A stretch of DNA of 64,000 nucleotides from Streptomyces indicus (GTDB lineage Bacteria; Actinomycetota; Actinomycetes; Streptomycetales; Streptomycetaceae), in assembly GCF_900100315.1 (NCBI RefSeq), contig NZ_FNFF01000017.1, positions 62,001-126,000 of the forward strand, given 5' to 3'. The notes below the pieces were generated by a model that saw only the letters and a program-made list of their open reading frames with translations, was not told where the DNA came from and did not search any database. Position numbers and translations under genes: made by a program. Shown here one piece after another: positions 46,002-54,373 of the stretch; position 1 is the stretch's first letter; each line of letters begins with the position of its first letter.

Positions 46002-46880
46002 TCAAACCCTGTTGCGCGCCTGCTCGTCCGCCGCGCCGCCCGCGCCCACGAGCCCCTTCGGGCCGCTGCCGAGCCGGCCGTCGAAGCGCCGCATTTCCCG
46101 CGCCCCGACGGTGCCGATGATCGACGGCAGATAGCCGCGCATCGACTGCATCCCGCGCAGCCACCACTGCCCGTACACATGCGCCGAGCGCCGCTCGATC
46201 CCGGCCACGATCCGGTCCACGGCCGGGCCCAGCGGATACGTCTTGTTGGAAGGCCACGGCAGCCGCGAGCGCAGCTCCCGCATCACGTCGTCCTCGTCGG
46301 CGCCGCGCACCATGTCCGTGTCGGTCCACGACAGATAGCCGACCCCGACCCGTACGCCCTTGTAGCCGACCTCGGCCCGCAGGCTGTGCGCGAAGGCCTC
46401 GACGCCGGACTTCGAGGCGCAGTACGCCGACATCATCGGCGCGGGCGTGATCGCGGCGAGCGAGGCGATCTGGAGGAAGTAGCCGCGGCTCTCCATGAGC
46501 ACGGGCAGAAACGCGCGGCCGGTCACGGCCGACCCGATGAGGTTCACCTCGATCACGCGCCGCCAGGCGTCGGGGTCGGAGTCGACGAACGGACCGCCCG
46601 CCGCCACTCCGGCGTTGGCGACCACGATGTCCACCTTGCCGAAGCGCTCCTTGACCTCCTGGGCCACCTGCGCCATCGCCGTGTGGTCGGTGATGTCCGC
46701 GTGCCAGTGGTCGGACTCCGTGTGCAGCTTGGCGGAGACCTCCTTGAGCAGCTCCGGCTCCAGGCCGACCAGGGCGATCTTCGCCCCGCGCGCGGAGAGC
46801 TTGCGCGCGAGCAGCTCACCGACGCCGCGCGCGGCCCCGGTGACGACGGCGACCTGTCCTTCGAGGGCGACCTTGCTCAT
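46002..46880 (-). CDS. Short-chain dehydrogenase/reductase (monooxygenase operon)
   Basis: 292-residue SDR with NAD(P)-binding TGAARGVGE (about 14-22), NAGV motif (about 90), catalytic Ser in QIASLAA and YCASK (about 157-161). A longer C-terminal tail ends in a Gly/Ala-rich stretch. ATG overlaps the upstream hydrolase stop (ATGA). It is third in the monooxygenase-hydrolase-SDR operon and would oxidise or reduce an alcohol/ketone in the same route. Confidence 0.92.
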   Translation of the reverse strand: MSKVALEGQVAVVTGAARGVGELLARKLSARGAKIALVGLEPELLKEVSAKLHTESDHWHADITDHTAMAQVAQEVKERFGKVDIVVANAGVAAGGPFVDSDPDAWRRVIEVNLIGSAVTGRAFLPVLMESRGYFLQIASLAAITPAPMMSAYCASKSGVEAFAHSLRAEVGYKGVRVGVGYLSWTDTDMVRGADEDDVMRELRSRLPWPSNKTYPLGPAVDRIVAGIERRSAHVYGQWWLRGMQSMRGYLPSIIGTVGAREMRRFDGRLGSGPKGLVGAGGAADEQARNRV

Positions 46881-47818
46881 GCCCGCTCCTTCACTTCGGT
46901 ACGGGTCACCGCGACGTGGGCGGCGACAAGTTGGCGTATCTGCGCGGTGACCAGGTCGGGGGCCTCGACCGGGGTCATATGGCCGATCCCGGGCAGCTCC
47001 GTGAAGCCCTCGCAGTGCGGAAGCGCGGCCACGATGGCGCGGGCGGCGTCCGGCGGGGTCATGCGGTCCTCGGTGCCGGCGATCACGGCGGTGGGGACGG
47101 TGAGGTGCTTCAGGTTCGCCTCGATGTCGAGGGCGGCGAGCACCCGGCCCCAGCCCTGGCGCACCACGCGCGGGCAGGCGTGCACGATGCGCGTGCACGC
47201 GTCGACCTTCTCGCGGGAGGAACCCGGGCCCATGGTCGCGTACTTGAGGATCCGCCGGGCGAGCGGCGTGACGGGTCCGAGCGGCGCCCTGGAGTGCAGC
47301 AGGCCGCGCGTCAGACGCGTGCGCAGCTTGCCCTCCTTGAGCGGGATCACCTTGGAGAGCGCGGCGAGCCGCACGGTGCCGGTGCTGCACAGGAGCACCG
47401 CGGCCGCGTGCTCGGAGACCTTGGGCCGCCCGGCCGCCGCCATCAGCGTCATGCCGCCCATGGAGTGCCCGACGAGCACCGCGCGTTCGCCCGGTTCGAG
47501 GGCGGTGGCGAGCACCGCTTCGAGGTCGTCGACGAGCGCGCCGACGCTGTACCCGGCCGGGCCCACGGGTGCGGGCGAGCGTCCGTGGCCGCGCTGGTCG
47601 TAGGCGACGACGCGGTGGTCGCGCGCCAACTCCCGTATCTGCGCGGCCCAGAAGGCCGTGGAGCAGGTCCAGCCGTGCGCGAGCACCACGGCGGGGGCGC
47701 CCTCGGGGCCGTGCACCTCGACATGCAGCCGTGAGCCGTCGCTGGAGATCGCGGACAGTTCACGGGCGGCGACCGGCGGGGCGTAGGGCCCCGAGGTCAC
47801 GTGCATCAGTCGGCTCAC
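46877..47818 (-). CDS. Alpha/beta hydrolase (monooxygenase operon)
   Basis: 313-residue alpha/beta-hydrolase. Oxyanion-hole HGW lies at about residue 48, nucleophile elbow GHSMGG at about 117-122, acid in GTEDRMTPP (about 252) and catalytic His in GIGHMTPVEAP (about 283). GTG overlaps the monooxygenase stop (GTGA) and its own stop overlaps the SDR start. It probably hydrolyses the ester or lactone made by the Baeyer-Villiger enzyme. Confidence 0.92.
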   Translation of the reverse strand: MSRLMHVTSGPYAPPVAARELSAISSDGSRLHVEVHGPEGAPAVVLAHGWTCSTAFWAAQIRELARDHRVVAYDQRGHGRSPAPVGPAGYSVGALVDDLEAVLATALEPGERAVLVGHSMGGMTLMAAAGRPKVSEHAAAVLLCSTGTVRLAALSKVIPLKEGKLRTRLTRGLLHSRAPLGPVTPLARRILKYATMGPGSSREKVDACTRIVHACPRVVRQGWGRVLAALDIEANLKHLTVPTAVIAGTEDRMTPPDAARAIVAALPHCEGFTELPGIGHMTPVEAPDLVTAQIRQLVAAHVAVTRTEVKERA

Positions 47819-49377
47819 GCGTTCACCTTTTCTGTACGGGACTTCTGCGTACGGGACTTCGCCGCGGCGCCGGGGCCGCCCACGTTCTTCGGCGGCCGGA
47901 CGACCTCGTACTCCGCGAGGTCCACGCGCCGGGTCGCGGACCGGAACTCGGTGGTCGTGCCGGGCCAGATGGTGGTGTTGACGCCATTGGCGTCCAGGTA
48001 CCAGCTGGTGCAGCCGCCGGTGTTCCAGACGGTGCGCTTCATGCGGTCCTGCACCCGCCGGTTCCAGGCGTTCACGGCGGACGGCCGGGCGGCGAGGGCG
48101 ACCCGGCCGCCGAGCGTGTTCAACTGCCGTATGTAGTCGGCGAGATAGTTCAGCTGGGACTCGATCATGAGGATCATCGAGGAGTTCCCGAGCCCGGTGT
48201 TGGGCCCGATGATCGTCATCCAGTTGGGGAAGCCGGCCGCGGTCGCGCCGCGCAGCGACTTCATGCCGTCCTTCCAGCTCTCGGCGAGCGTGCGCCCGTC
48301 GGCGCCGACGACGCGGTCCGCGATCGGCATGTCGGTGACGTGGAAGCCGGTGCCGAACACGATCACGTCGGCCTCGGCCTCGGTGCCGTCCGCGGCCACG
48401 ACCGTGTTGCCCCGTATCTCCGCGAGACCGCTGGCGACCACGTCGACGTTGGGCTGGGCGAGCGCCGGATAGTAGGTGTTGGAGAGCAGGATCCGCTTGC
48501 AGCCGATGCGGTACGTGGGCGTCAGCTTTTCGCGCAGCAGCGGGTCCTTGACCGCCCGGTACATGTTGCGCTTGGCGAGGGACTCGATCAGGCCGAGCTC
48601 ATCGGGGCGCTTGGTGAAGGCCTGGACCTGCAACTCCCGTATGCCCCACAGGATTCCGCGCCGGGCCTTCGCGGTGAACGGCAGCTGGCGGTGCAGCCAG
48701 CGCTCGGCCCCGCTGATGGGCCGGTCGGCGCGCGGCAGCACCCACGGCGGGGTGCGCTGGAACAGGGTGAGCCGCCCGGCCTGCTTCTGGATCTCGGGCA
48801 CGATCTGTATCGCGGAGGCCCCGGTGCCGATCATCGCGACGCGCTTGCCGCGCAGGTCGTAGTCGTGGTCCCACTGCGCGGAGTGGAAGACCTTGCCCTC
48901 GAAGGTGTCCAGGCCCGGGATGTCCGGCAGCTTGGGGTCGGAGAGCGGTCCGGTCGCGGAGACGACCACCTCGGCGGTCAGGGTCCCGCGCGCCGTCTCC
49001 ACCTCCCAGTGCAACTGCTCGGCGTCCCAGCGCATCCGCTTCACCTCGGAGTCGAGGCGCAGGTGCGGTCGCAGCCCGAAGGTGTCGGTGACGTGCTCCA
49101 GATACGCCCGGATGTGCTCCTGGCCCGAGAAGGTGCGCGGCCACTCGGGGTTGGGCGCGAAGGAGAAGGAGTACAGGTGGCTGGGCACGTCGCAGGCGCA
49201 GCCCGGATAGCTGTTGTCCCGCCAGGTGCCGCCCACGGAGCCGGCCCGCTCCAGGATCACGAAGTCCGTGATGCCCTCGCGGCGCAGCCGCACCGCGGCC
49301 CCGAGCCCGCCGAAGCCGGATCCGATCACCGCCACCCGTACATGCTCGTGCTCACGCTCGCCCTGGTGCCCGGCCAT
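47815..49377 (-). CDS. Flavin-containing monooxygenase, Baeyer-Villiger type
   Basis: 520-residue FAD/NADPH enzyme that inserts oxygen next to a carbonyl, turning ketones into esters or lactones. FAD-binding GSGFGGLG is at about residues 18-25, the Baeyer-Villiger fingerprint FxGxxxHxxxW appears as FEGKVFHSAQW (about 157-167), and a second Rossmann motif GTGASAIQ follows at about 182. ATG 49377 follows GGGAGG. First gene of an operon with hydrolase and SDR, both coupled by 4-base overlaps, and divergent from a MerR gene. The set resembles the mycobacterial mymA-lipR-sadH operon. Confidence 0.93.
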   Translation of the reverse strand: MAGHQGEREHEHVRVAVIGSGFGGLGAAVRLRREGITDFVILERAGSVGGTWRDNSYPGCACDVPSHLYSFSFAPNPEWPRTFSGQEHIRAYLEHVTDTFGLRPHLRLDSEVKRMRWDAEQLHWEVETARGTLTAEVVVSATGPLSDPKLPDIPGLDTFEGKVFHSAQWDHDYDLRGKRVAMIGTGASAIQIVPEIQKQAGRLTLFQRTPPWVLPRADRPISGAERWLHRQLPFTAKARRGILWGIRELQVQAFTKRPDELGLIESLAKRNMYRAVKDPLLREKLTPTYRIGCKRILLSNTYYPALAQPNVDVVASGLAEIRGNTVVAADGTEAEADVIVFGTGFHVTDMPIADRVVGADGRTLAESWKDGMKSLRGATAAGFPNWMTIIGPNTGLGNSSMILMIESQLNYLADYIRQLNTLGGRVALAARPSAVNAWNRRVQDRMKRTVWNTGGCTSWYLDANGVNTTIWPGTTTEFRSATRRVDLAEYEVVRPPKNVGGPGAAAKSRTQKSRTEKVNA

Positions 49378-49418
49378 GCAGCCCGCCTCCCGAAGTCCAC
49401 GGTGTACGCAGGATTGCG

Positions 49419-49440
49419 CCAGTAACCACTGGCATAGTGG
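49419..49440. promoter_or_regulatory. Overlapping inverted repeats in the monooxygenase-MerR intergenic region
   Basis: CCAGT-AACC-ACTGG (49419-49432) and CCACT-GGCAT-AGTGG (49426-49440) overlap in the 133-bp divergent promoter region. They are candidate MerR operators, but I could not place them between well-defined -35 and -10 elements. Confidence 0.4.
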
Positions 49441-49510
49441 GGAGAGTAGAGCAGTGCCGTACTGATGGGTAGGGGTTCTGCGCGACAAGTTACCGGCGGT
49501 ACAACATAGG

Positions 49511-50296
49511 GTGCTGGACGTGGCGGAGAAGGCTGAGGGACCGAAGGCACGGGGCGGGCCGCAGGCGCAGAGCGGACGGAAAGAGCAGAGCGGACCGCAG
49601 GCTCACAGCGGACCGACAGGGCAGAGCGGACCGCAGGCGCAGAGCGGGCCGGCGGCGGTCCGCGAGTACCGGATGACCGAGCTCGCCGAGGCGGCCGGCA
49701 TCACCGTGCGCACCCTGCGCTTCTACCGCGAGCGCGGCCTCATCCCGCCCCCGCGCCGCGAGGGCCGGATCGCCTGGTACGACGAGCACCACCTGGCCCG
49801 GCTGCACACCATCGCCGCGATGCTGGAGCGCGGCCACACCCTGTCCGTCATCGGGGAGTTGAACGAGGCCCTGGAGTCGGGGCGCGACGTGGGCGAGGCG
49901 CTCGGCCTGCACCCCACCGAGGAGACCCCGGTCCGCCTCAGCCCCGAGGAGCTGGCCGACGCCTTCGCGGGCGAGGTCACCCCCGAGAACCTGGCCGCGG
50001 CCCTCGACCTCGGCTATCTCGCCCCCGACGGCGACGAGATCGTGCACATCAGCCGACGCCTCCTGGACGCGTCAACCGCCTTGGTCCGCGCGGGCGTTCC
50101 GCTGGCCGAGGTAATGCAGGCGGGCGCCCGGGTCCGCGAACACGCGGACGCCCTGGCCGAGTTGTTCCTCGCCACCGTGCGCGCCCACGCTCCGCACGAG
50201 AGCATCGACAAGCTCCGCCCGCTGGCCAAGGCGGTGGTGGAGGCGGAGCTGTCGCTGGCGCTCGACCGGCGGCTGGCGGCCGAGGAGAACACCTGA
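49511..50296 (+). CDS. MerR-family transcriptional regulator
   Basis: 261 residues. A low-complexity N-terminal tail (about 1-50) of degenerate QSGP(Q/T)(A/G) units from about 18-bp DNA repeats precedes a MerR helix-turn-helix (about 54-120: YRMTELAEAAGITVRTLRFYRERGL). A helical C-terminal effector domain follows. Start GTG 49511 has no clear ribosome-binding site and may give a leaderless message; GTG 49520 is an alternative. It is divergent from the monooxygenase operon and is its likely regulator. Confidence 0.88.
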   Translation: MLDVAEKAEGPKARGGPQAQSGRKEQSGPQAHSGPTGQSGPQAQSGPAAVREYRMTELAEAAGITVRTLRFYRERGLIPPPRREGRIAWYDEHHLARLHTIAAMLERGHTLSVIGELNEALESGRDVGEALGLHPTEETPVRLSPEELADAFAGEVTPENLAAALDLGYLAPDGDEIVHISRRLLDASTALVRAGVPLAEVMQAGARVREHADALAELFLATVRAHAPHESIDKLRPLAKAVVEAELSLALDRRLAAEENT

Positions 50297-50348
50297 CGGG
50301 CCCGGACCGCGGCCAGCGCCACCGTCACGGTCACCGCCACCGCCACCG

Positions 50349-51224
50349 TCACTGCGGAACGCCCGGGACCCTCCCCTCGCCGCCCGGCCCGCCCGACGCC
50401 GCACGTACCCGCCGCAGCCCTTCCGCCCGCCAGTGCTCCCGGTCGGGCATCTGGTCCTCGCGGCGCCACCGCCAGGCCGAGAACAGCGCCCAGTTGAGGG
50501 CACGGCAGTCCTGGAGCACGCCCGGGTCGGCCCCCGGGTAGTGCGCGGCCACCTCGTCAGGCGCGTGCGCGAGGTCGAACTCGACCGGCCCGCGGCAGCA
50601 CGTGGCGAGATCCACGAAGAGCGGGCCCTCGGCCGTGTCGAGCACATTGCCGGGATGCGGCTCACCGTGCAGCAGCTGCTCACCGGTGCGGGCCGCGGCG
50701 AGACGGGCGGTCAGCCCGCGCAGCGTCCCGGCGAGGAACTCCCTTTCCGAGGCAGGCAGTTCGGGCGAGGTCTCCAGGTCCTCCACGACCGCGAGCGCCC
50801 TGGCGGCCCGCTCGCCGAAGTGCGGCACGTCCAGACCGGCCGGGTCCACCCGGCGCAGCGCCGCGTGGTGCCGCAGCAGCGCGTCGGCGTAGGCGGCCGC
50901 GGCGATCCCGGGCCCGGCGGGCGCGTAGTACCTCCAGTACGAGAGGACGAAGCCGTCCCGCACCTGGACCTGTGCGCCGGCCCGCGCGTCCAGCTCGCCC
51001 ACCGGCGCCCCGGCCCCGGCGAGCCGGCGCGCCACCTCCGTCTCGAACGCGGCCTCTTCGGCCTGACGCCCGGGCGCGACCCTGACGAGCAGGTCACACG
51101 GGTCGAGGCGCACGGCGACCCGGTCCGAGTCGTGCAGCACGACCGCGTCGTCCACCCGCAGGCCGAACCCGGCCGCGCCCGCCCTGGCCGCCGCGACGGC
51201 CCGCCGCAGCTCCACCGGCTCCAA
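50349..51224 (-). CDS. Aminoglycoside-phosphotransferase-fold kinase
   Basis: 291-residue APH-family protein. The catalytic loop reads LLHGEPHPGNVL (about residue 193), so the usual HGD is HGE; the metal-binding Asp is present in LFVDLATCC. A small-molecule kinase is expected, with antibiotic resistance possible but not indicated. The start appears to be TTG 51224, eight bases after GGGGGAG; GTG 51215 has a poorly spaced site. Confidence 0.85.
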   Translation of the reverse strand: MEPVELRRAVAAARAGAAGFGLRVDDAVVLHDSDRVAVRLDPCDLLVRVAPGRQAEEAAFETEVARRLAGAGAPVGELDARAGAQVQVRDGFVLSYWRYYAPAGPGIAAAAYADALLRHHAALRRVDPAGLDVPHFGERAARALAVVEDLETSPELPASEREFLAGTLRGLTARLAAARTGEQLLHGEPHPGNVLDTAEGPLFVDLATCCRGPVEFDLAHAPDEVAAHYPGADPGVLQDCRALNWALFSAWRWRREDQMPDREHWRAEGLRRVRAASGGPGGEGRVPGVPQ

Positions 51225-51299
51225 GGATCAGCTCCCCCGTCTCACCTCACCGGTCCAATACCGGCACCCACCCGCCTCACAGGCCCAGGACCGGCGCCG

Positions 51300-52091
51300 T
51301 CACCGGTCGAAGACCACCGTTACGGGCGCATGGTCCGACCACCGCTCCTCGTGCGTCGCGGCCCGCTCGACGAACCCCTTGACCGCCTTCTCGGCGAGCC
51401 CGGGCGTCGCGACCGCGAGATCGATCCGCCAGCCCGCGTCGTTGTCGAAGGCCCGCCCGCGGTACGACCACCACGAGTACGGCCCCTCGACCCCCGGGTG
51501 CAGCGCGCGCACCACGTCCACGTACTCCTCGTAGACCCGGCCGAGCCACTCGCGCTCCTCCGGCAGGAAGCCGGCCTTCTTGCGGTTGGTCCGCCAGTTC
51601 TTGAGGTCCGCCTCCTGGTGGCAGATGTTCCAGTCGCCGCAGACCAGGACCTCGCGCCCGTCGGCGGCGGCACGCGTCTTGAGCTCCTTCAGATACGGCA
51701 GGAACTCGCCCATGAAGCGGTACTTCTCCTCCTGCTTCTCGGTCTCGGCCTCACCCGAGGGCAGGTACAGGCTCGCGACCGTGACGCCGGGCAGGTCGAT
51801 CTCCACGTAGCGCCCGCTCGTGTCGAACTCCGTGGACCCGAAGCCGATCTGGACACGCTCGGGGGCGCGGCGCGAGTAGACGGCGACGCCCGCGCGGCCC
51901 TTGGCCACGGAGGGGGCGAGCACCACGTGCCAGCCCTCGGGTGCGCGCACCTCGTCGGGGATCTGCTCGGCCTCGGCGCGCACCTCCTGGAGACAGACGA
52001 CATCGGCGTCCGTCTGCGCGAGCCACTCGGTGAAGCCCTTCTTGGCGGCGGCGCGGATGCCATTCACGTTCACGGAAGTCACAGTCAGCAC
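51300..52091 (-). CDS. xthA: Exodeoxyribonuclease III
   Basis: AP endonuclease/3'-exonuclease of base-excision repair, 263 residues. Motifs in order: NVNGIRAA with N7-type ligand, VVCLQEVR (metal-binding Glu, about 35), VASLYLPSG with catalytic Tyr region, CGDWNICH (Asp/Asn, about 147) and C-terminal WSDHAPVTV with catalytic Asp-His (about 254). Cytosolic. Confidence 0.95.
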   Translation of the reverse strand: MLTVTSVNVNGIRAAAKKGFTEWLAQTDADVVCLQEVRAEAEQIPDEVRAPEGWHVVLAPSVAKGRAGVAVYSRRAPERVQIGFGSTEFDTSGRYVEIDLPGVTVASLYLPSGEAETEKQEEKYRFMGEFLPYLKELKTRAAADGREVLVCGDWNICHQEADLKNWRTNRKKAGFLPEEREWLGRVYEEYVDVVRALHPGVEGPYSWWSYRGRAFDNDAGWRIDLAVATPGLAEKAVKGFVERAATHEERWSDHAPVTVVFDR

Positions 52092-52150
52092 CCCGGCACG
52101 ATACCGGCAGACTGGGTACCCCCTGTCCCGGCAGAATGCATAGAACTACG

Positions 52151-52642
52151 ATGACTCGCATGAACATTCGCCCCGTGCGCTACGACCACCCGGACGCCGT
52201 CAAGCTCAACGACCAGGTGCAGCTGGAGTACGTCGAGCGCTACGGAGACGGCGAGGGCGACGCCACACCGCTGGACGCCGGCATGTTCGTACCGCCGCTC
52301 GGCCTCTACCTGATCGCCTACGACGACCAGGACCGTCCGGTCGCGACCGGCGGCTGGCGCACCCAGGACGCCAACGACGAGGGGTACGCGGACGGGGACG
52401 CCGAGCTCAAGCGCATGTACGTGGTCCCCGAGGCGCGCGGCCTCGGCCTGGCGCGGCGGATCCTCGCCCTGCTCGAGGAGGACGCGCGCGGCCGCGGACG
52501 CACCCGCATGGTCCTGGAGACGGGCACGGAGCAGCCCGAGGCGATCGCCCTGTACGAGTCCAGCGGCTACGAGCCGTGCGCGAAGTTCGGCCACTACCGC
52601 TGCTACGACAACAGCCGCTGCTACGCCAAGCCCTTGTTCTGA
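52151..52642 (+). CDS. GNAT-family N-acetyltransferase
   Basis: 163 residues with the acetyl-CoA loop EARGLGLARRIL (about 96-107) and the C-terminal ALYESSGYEPC motif. Substrate unknown. Start ATG 52151 (MTRMNIRP) has no ribosome-binding site; a CATAGA six bases before it could be the -10 of a leaderless transcript. ATGs at 52136 and 52160 are alternatives. Its last 22 bases overlap the 3' end of the convergent histidine kinase gene. Confidence 0.88.
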   Translation: MTRMNIRPVRYDHPDAVKLNDQVQLEYVERYGDGEGDATPLDAGMFVPPLGLYLIAYDDQDRPVATGGWRTQDANDEGYADGDAELKRMYVVPEARGLGLARRILALLEEDARGRGRTRMVLETGTEQPEAIALYESSGYEPCAKFGHYRCYDNSRCYAKPLF

Positions 52643-53862
52643 CCTTCACCTGAGCCCTCGACCACGGCCGGCCGCAGATCCAGGACGGCGAGCGCCCCGC
52701 CCCCGTCCGGGTTCGCGAACCGCAGCCGTGCGCCGAGCACATGGGCCTGGCCGGTCGCGATGGTGAGCCCGAGCCCGAGGCCCGCCTCCTGGGCTCCGGT
52801 GCTGAAGCGCTGCGGCCCGGACCGCAGGATGTGTTCGGGGAACCCGGGCCCGCTGTCGTACACCCGGAGCACCCCGCCCTCGGCCTCGACCCGCACGGGC
52901 GCGGCGCCGTGCCGCAGCGCGTTGGTGACGAGGTTGGCGACGATCCGCTCGAAGCGCCGCGGATCGGTCTCGACCTCGGCCTCGGCGAGGACCACGACCT
53001 CCACCCCGTCCGCGGGTCCCGCGACCGACCGCACGGCCCGGCGCACCAGCTCCCCGAAGTCCAGCGGCTCGGTCTCCGCCGTCTCGCCGGCCACGTCGAG
53101 CCGCGCCACCTCGATGACGTCGTCCACGAGTTCCCGCAGCCGCTGCGCGCTGTCCTGGACGAGCTCGGCGGGCCGCCCGGGCGGCAGCAGTCCGGCGGAG
53201 GTGACCATCCCGGCCACGGGGGTGCGCAGTTCGTGCGCGATGTTCGCGGTCACCTCGCGCTCGGCCTGGATCCGCCGGGCGAGCGCGTCGGCCATGGTGT
53301 TCACCGCGGCGGTCAGCTTGGCGACCTCGTCCTTGCCGCGCGGTTCGAGCCGCGCCGTGAGGTCGCCGTCGGCGATGCGCTGGGCGGTGTCGGCGGAGGC
53401 GGTCAGCCGCCGCCCGAGCCACGAGGCGACGGCGAACCCGGCCACGGCGCCGAGCCCGACCCCGATCCCGCCGGAGATCCACAGCACCCGGTCGAGGTCC
53501 CGCAGCGCGCGTACCTCTTTCACATACGGCCGCCGCAGCGCCACGACCGCGTCCCCCTGCTTGCTCGCGGCCCACAGCATGGGCGGCCCGTCGGCGTCCC
53601 GGTCGAGGTAGACCGCCCACTTGCCCTGCCGCACGGCCTCATCGAGCGGCTTCGGCAGATCGGGCGGGTCGATCATCGAGTTGCCGCCGTCGACGCCGGC
53701 CGCATGGTCCTGCACGGCCGTCCGCAGCCGGTCCCCGATCTGCTGCACGGCCGCGTCGAACTGGGCCTCCACGGTCTGGTGGTGCACCAGCATCCCGATG
53801 ACCACGGCCACCAGGGCGGCGGTGCCGGCGATCGCGGCACCGATCTTCGTCCGAAGTCCCAT
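52621..53862 (-). CDS. Sensor histidine kinase without adjacent response regulator
   Basis: 413-residue membrane kinase. TM1 spans about 6-27, an exported sensor domain about 28-125, TM2 about 127-149, and HAMP about 150-200. The H-box NIAHELRTP has phospho-acceptor His210. The ATPase domain shows N-box IVANLVTNALRHG, DSGPGFP and GLGLGLTIA. No response regulator lies within several genes, so it is an orphan. It starts 2 bases after the stop of a lipoprotein gene, which could sense or modulate the signal outside the membrane. Confidence 0.92.
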   Translation of the reverse strand: MGLRTKIGAAIAGTAALVAVVIGMLVHHQTVEAQFDAAVQQIGDRLRTAVQDHAAGVDGGNSMIDPPDLPKPLDEAVRQGKWAVYLDRDADGPPMLWAASKQGDAVVALRRPYVKEVRALRDLDRVLWISGGIGVGLGAVAGFAVASWLGRRLTASADTAQRIADGDLTARLEPRGKDEVAKLTAAVNTMADALARRIQAEREVTANIAHELRTPVAGMVTSAGLLPPGRPAELVQDSAQRLRELVDDVIEVARLDVAGETAETEPLDFGELVRRAVRSVAGPADGVEVVVLAEAEVETDPRRFERIVANLVTNALRHGAAPVRVEAEGGVLRVYDSGPGFPEHILRSGPQRFSTGAQEAGLGLGLTIATGQAHVLGARLRFANPDGGGALAVLDLRPAVVEGSGEGQNKGLA

Positions 53863-53864
53863 GC

Positions 53865-54332
53865 TCAGTACACCGGGACATTCAGCCGGATCGCCTGGAG
53901 CTGGACCTTGACAGCCTCGGCGGGCAGCGCGGCGGGGTCGTCGGGTACGACGGTGGCGCGCCGGTAGTAGGCGACGCGCTCCTGCTGCTGCAGCCCGCTG
54001 AGCGTGACGGTCACGTCGTACGGCTTCTCCGCGCACCCCGGCAGGCACCAGGGCCCGCTCAGCTTCCCGCTCGCCTCGGCGGCGGGCCCGCCCCAACTGT
54101 GCCACTTGAGCCCGCTGACGGTCACCAGCTCACTGAGCCCGACCGAGGTCGGCCGGCGCAGCGGCTGCCCCATGGAGTCGGCGACGTACACGGGTCCCTT
54201 CTGCGGCGAAGGCGAGATCGCGGGCCCCTGCACATGCAGCCCCTCCGGCCGGCCACAGGCCCCGAGCAGCACCAGGCCCGCGGCGGCGGCCGCGGCACGG
54301 AGCACCCAGCGGGATCGGACAAGAGTGGACAT
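53865..54332 (-). CDS. Small lipoprotein upstream of the histidine kinase
   Basis: 155-residue lipoprotein: basic N-terminus, hydrophobic core and lipobox LLGAC with Cys at about residue 23. The exported part of about 130 residues contains a CLPGC pair (about residue 93) that could form a disulfide. No family recognised. ATG 54332 was chosen; TTG 54341 is in frame. Translated directly before the kinase (2-base gap), suggesting a paired sensor function. Confidence 0.82.
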   Translation of the reverse strand: MSTLVRSRWVLRAAAAAAGLVLLGACGRPEGLHVQGPAISPSPQKGPVYVADSMGQPLRRPTSVGLSELVTVSGLKWHSWGGPAAEASGKLSGPWCLPGCAEKPYDVTVTLSGLQQQERVAYYRRATVVPDDPAALPAEAVKVQLQAIRLNVPVY

Positions 54333-54373
54333 ACGGATCAAGTATCCACGTCATCCGACCACGCCGGAACGGA

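Noticed and set aside
53865-54105. Longer N-terminus for the histidine kinase
   Set aside because: The upstream frame is the shadow of the lipoprotein gene; ATG 53862 starts directly at the first membrane segment.
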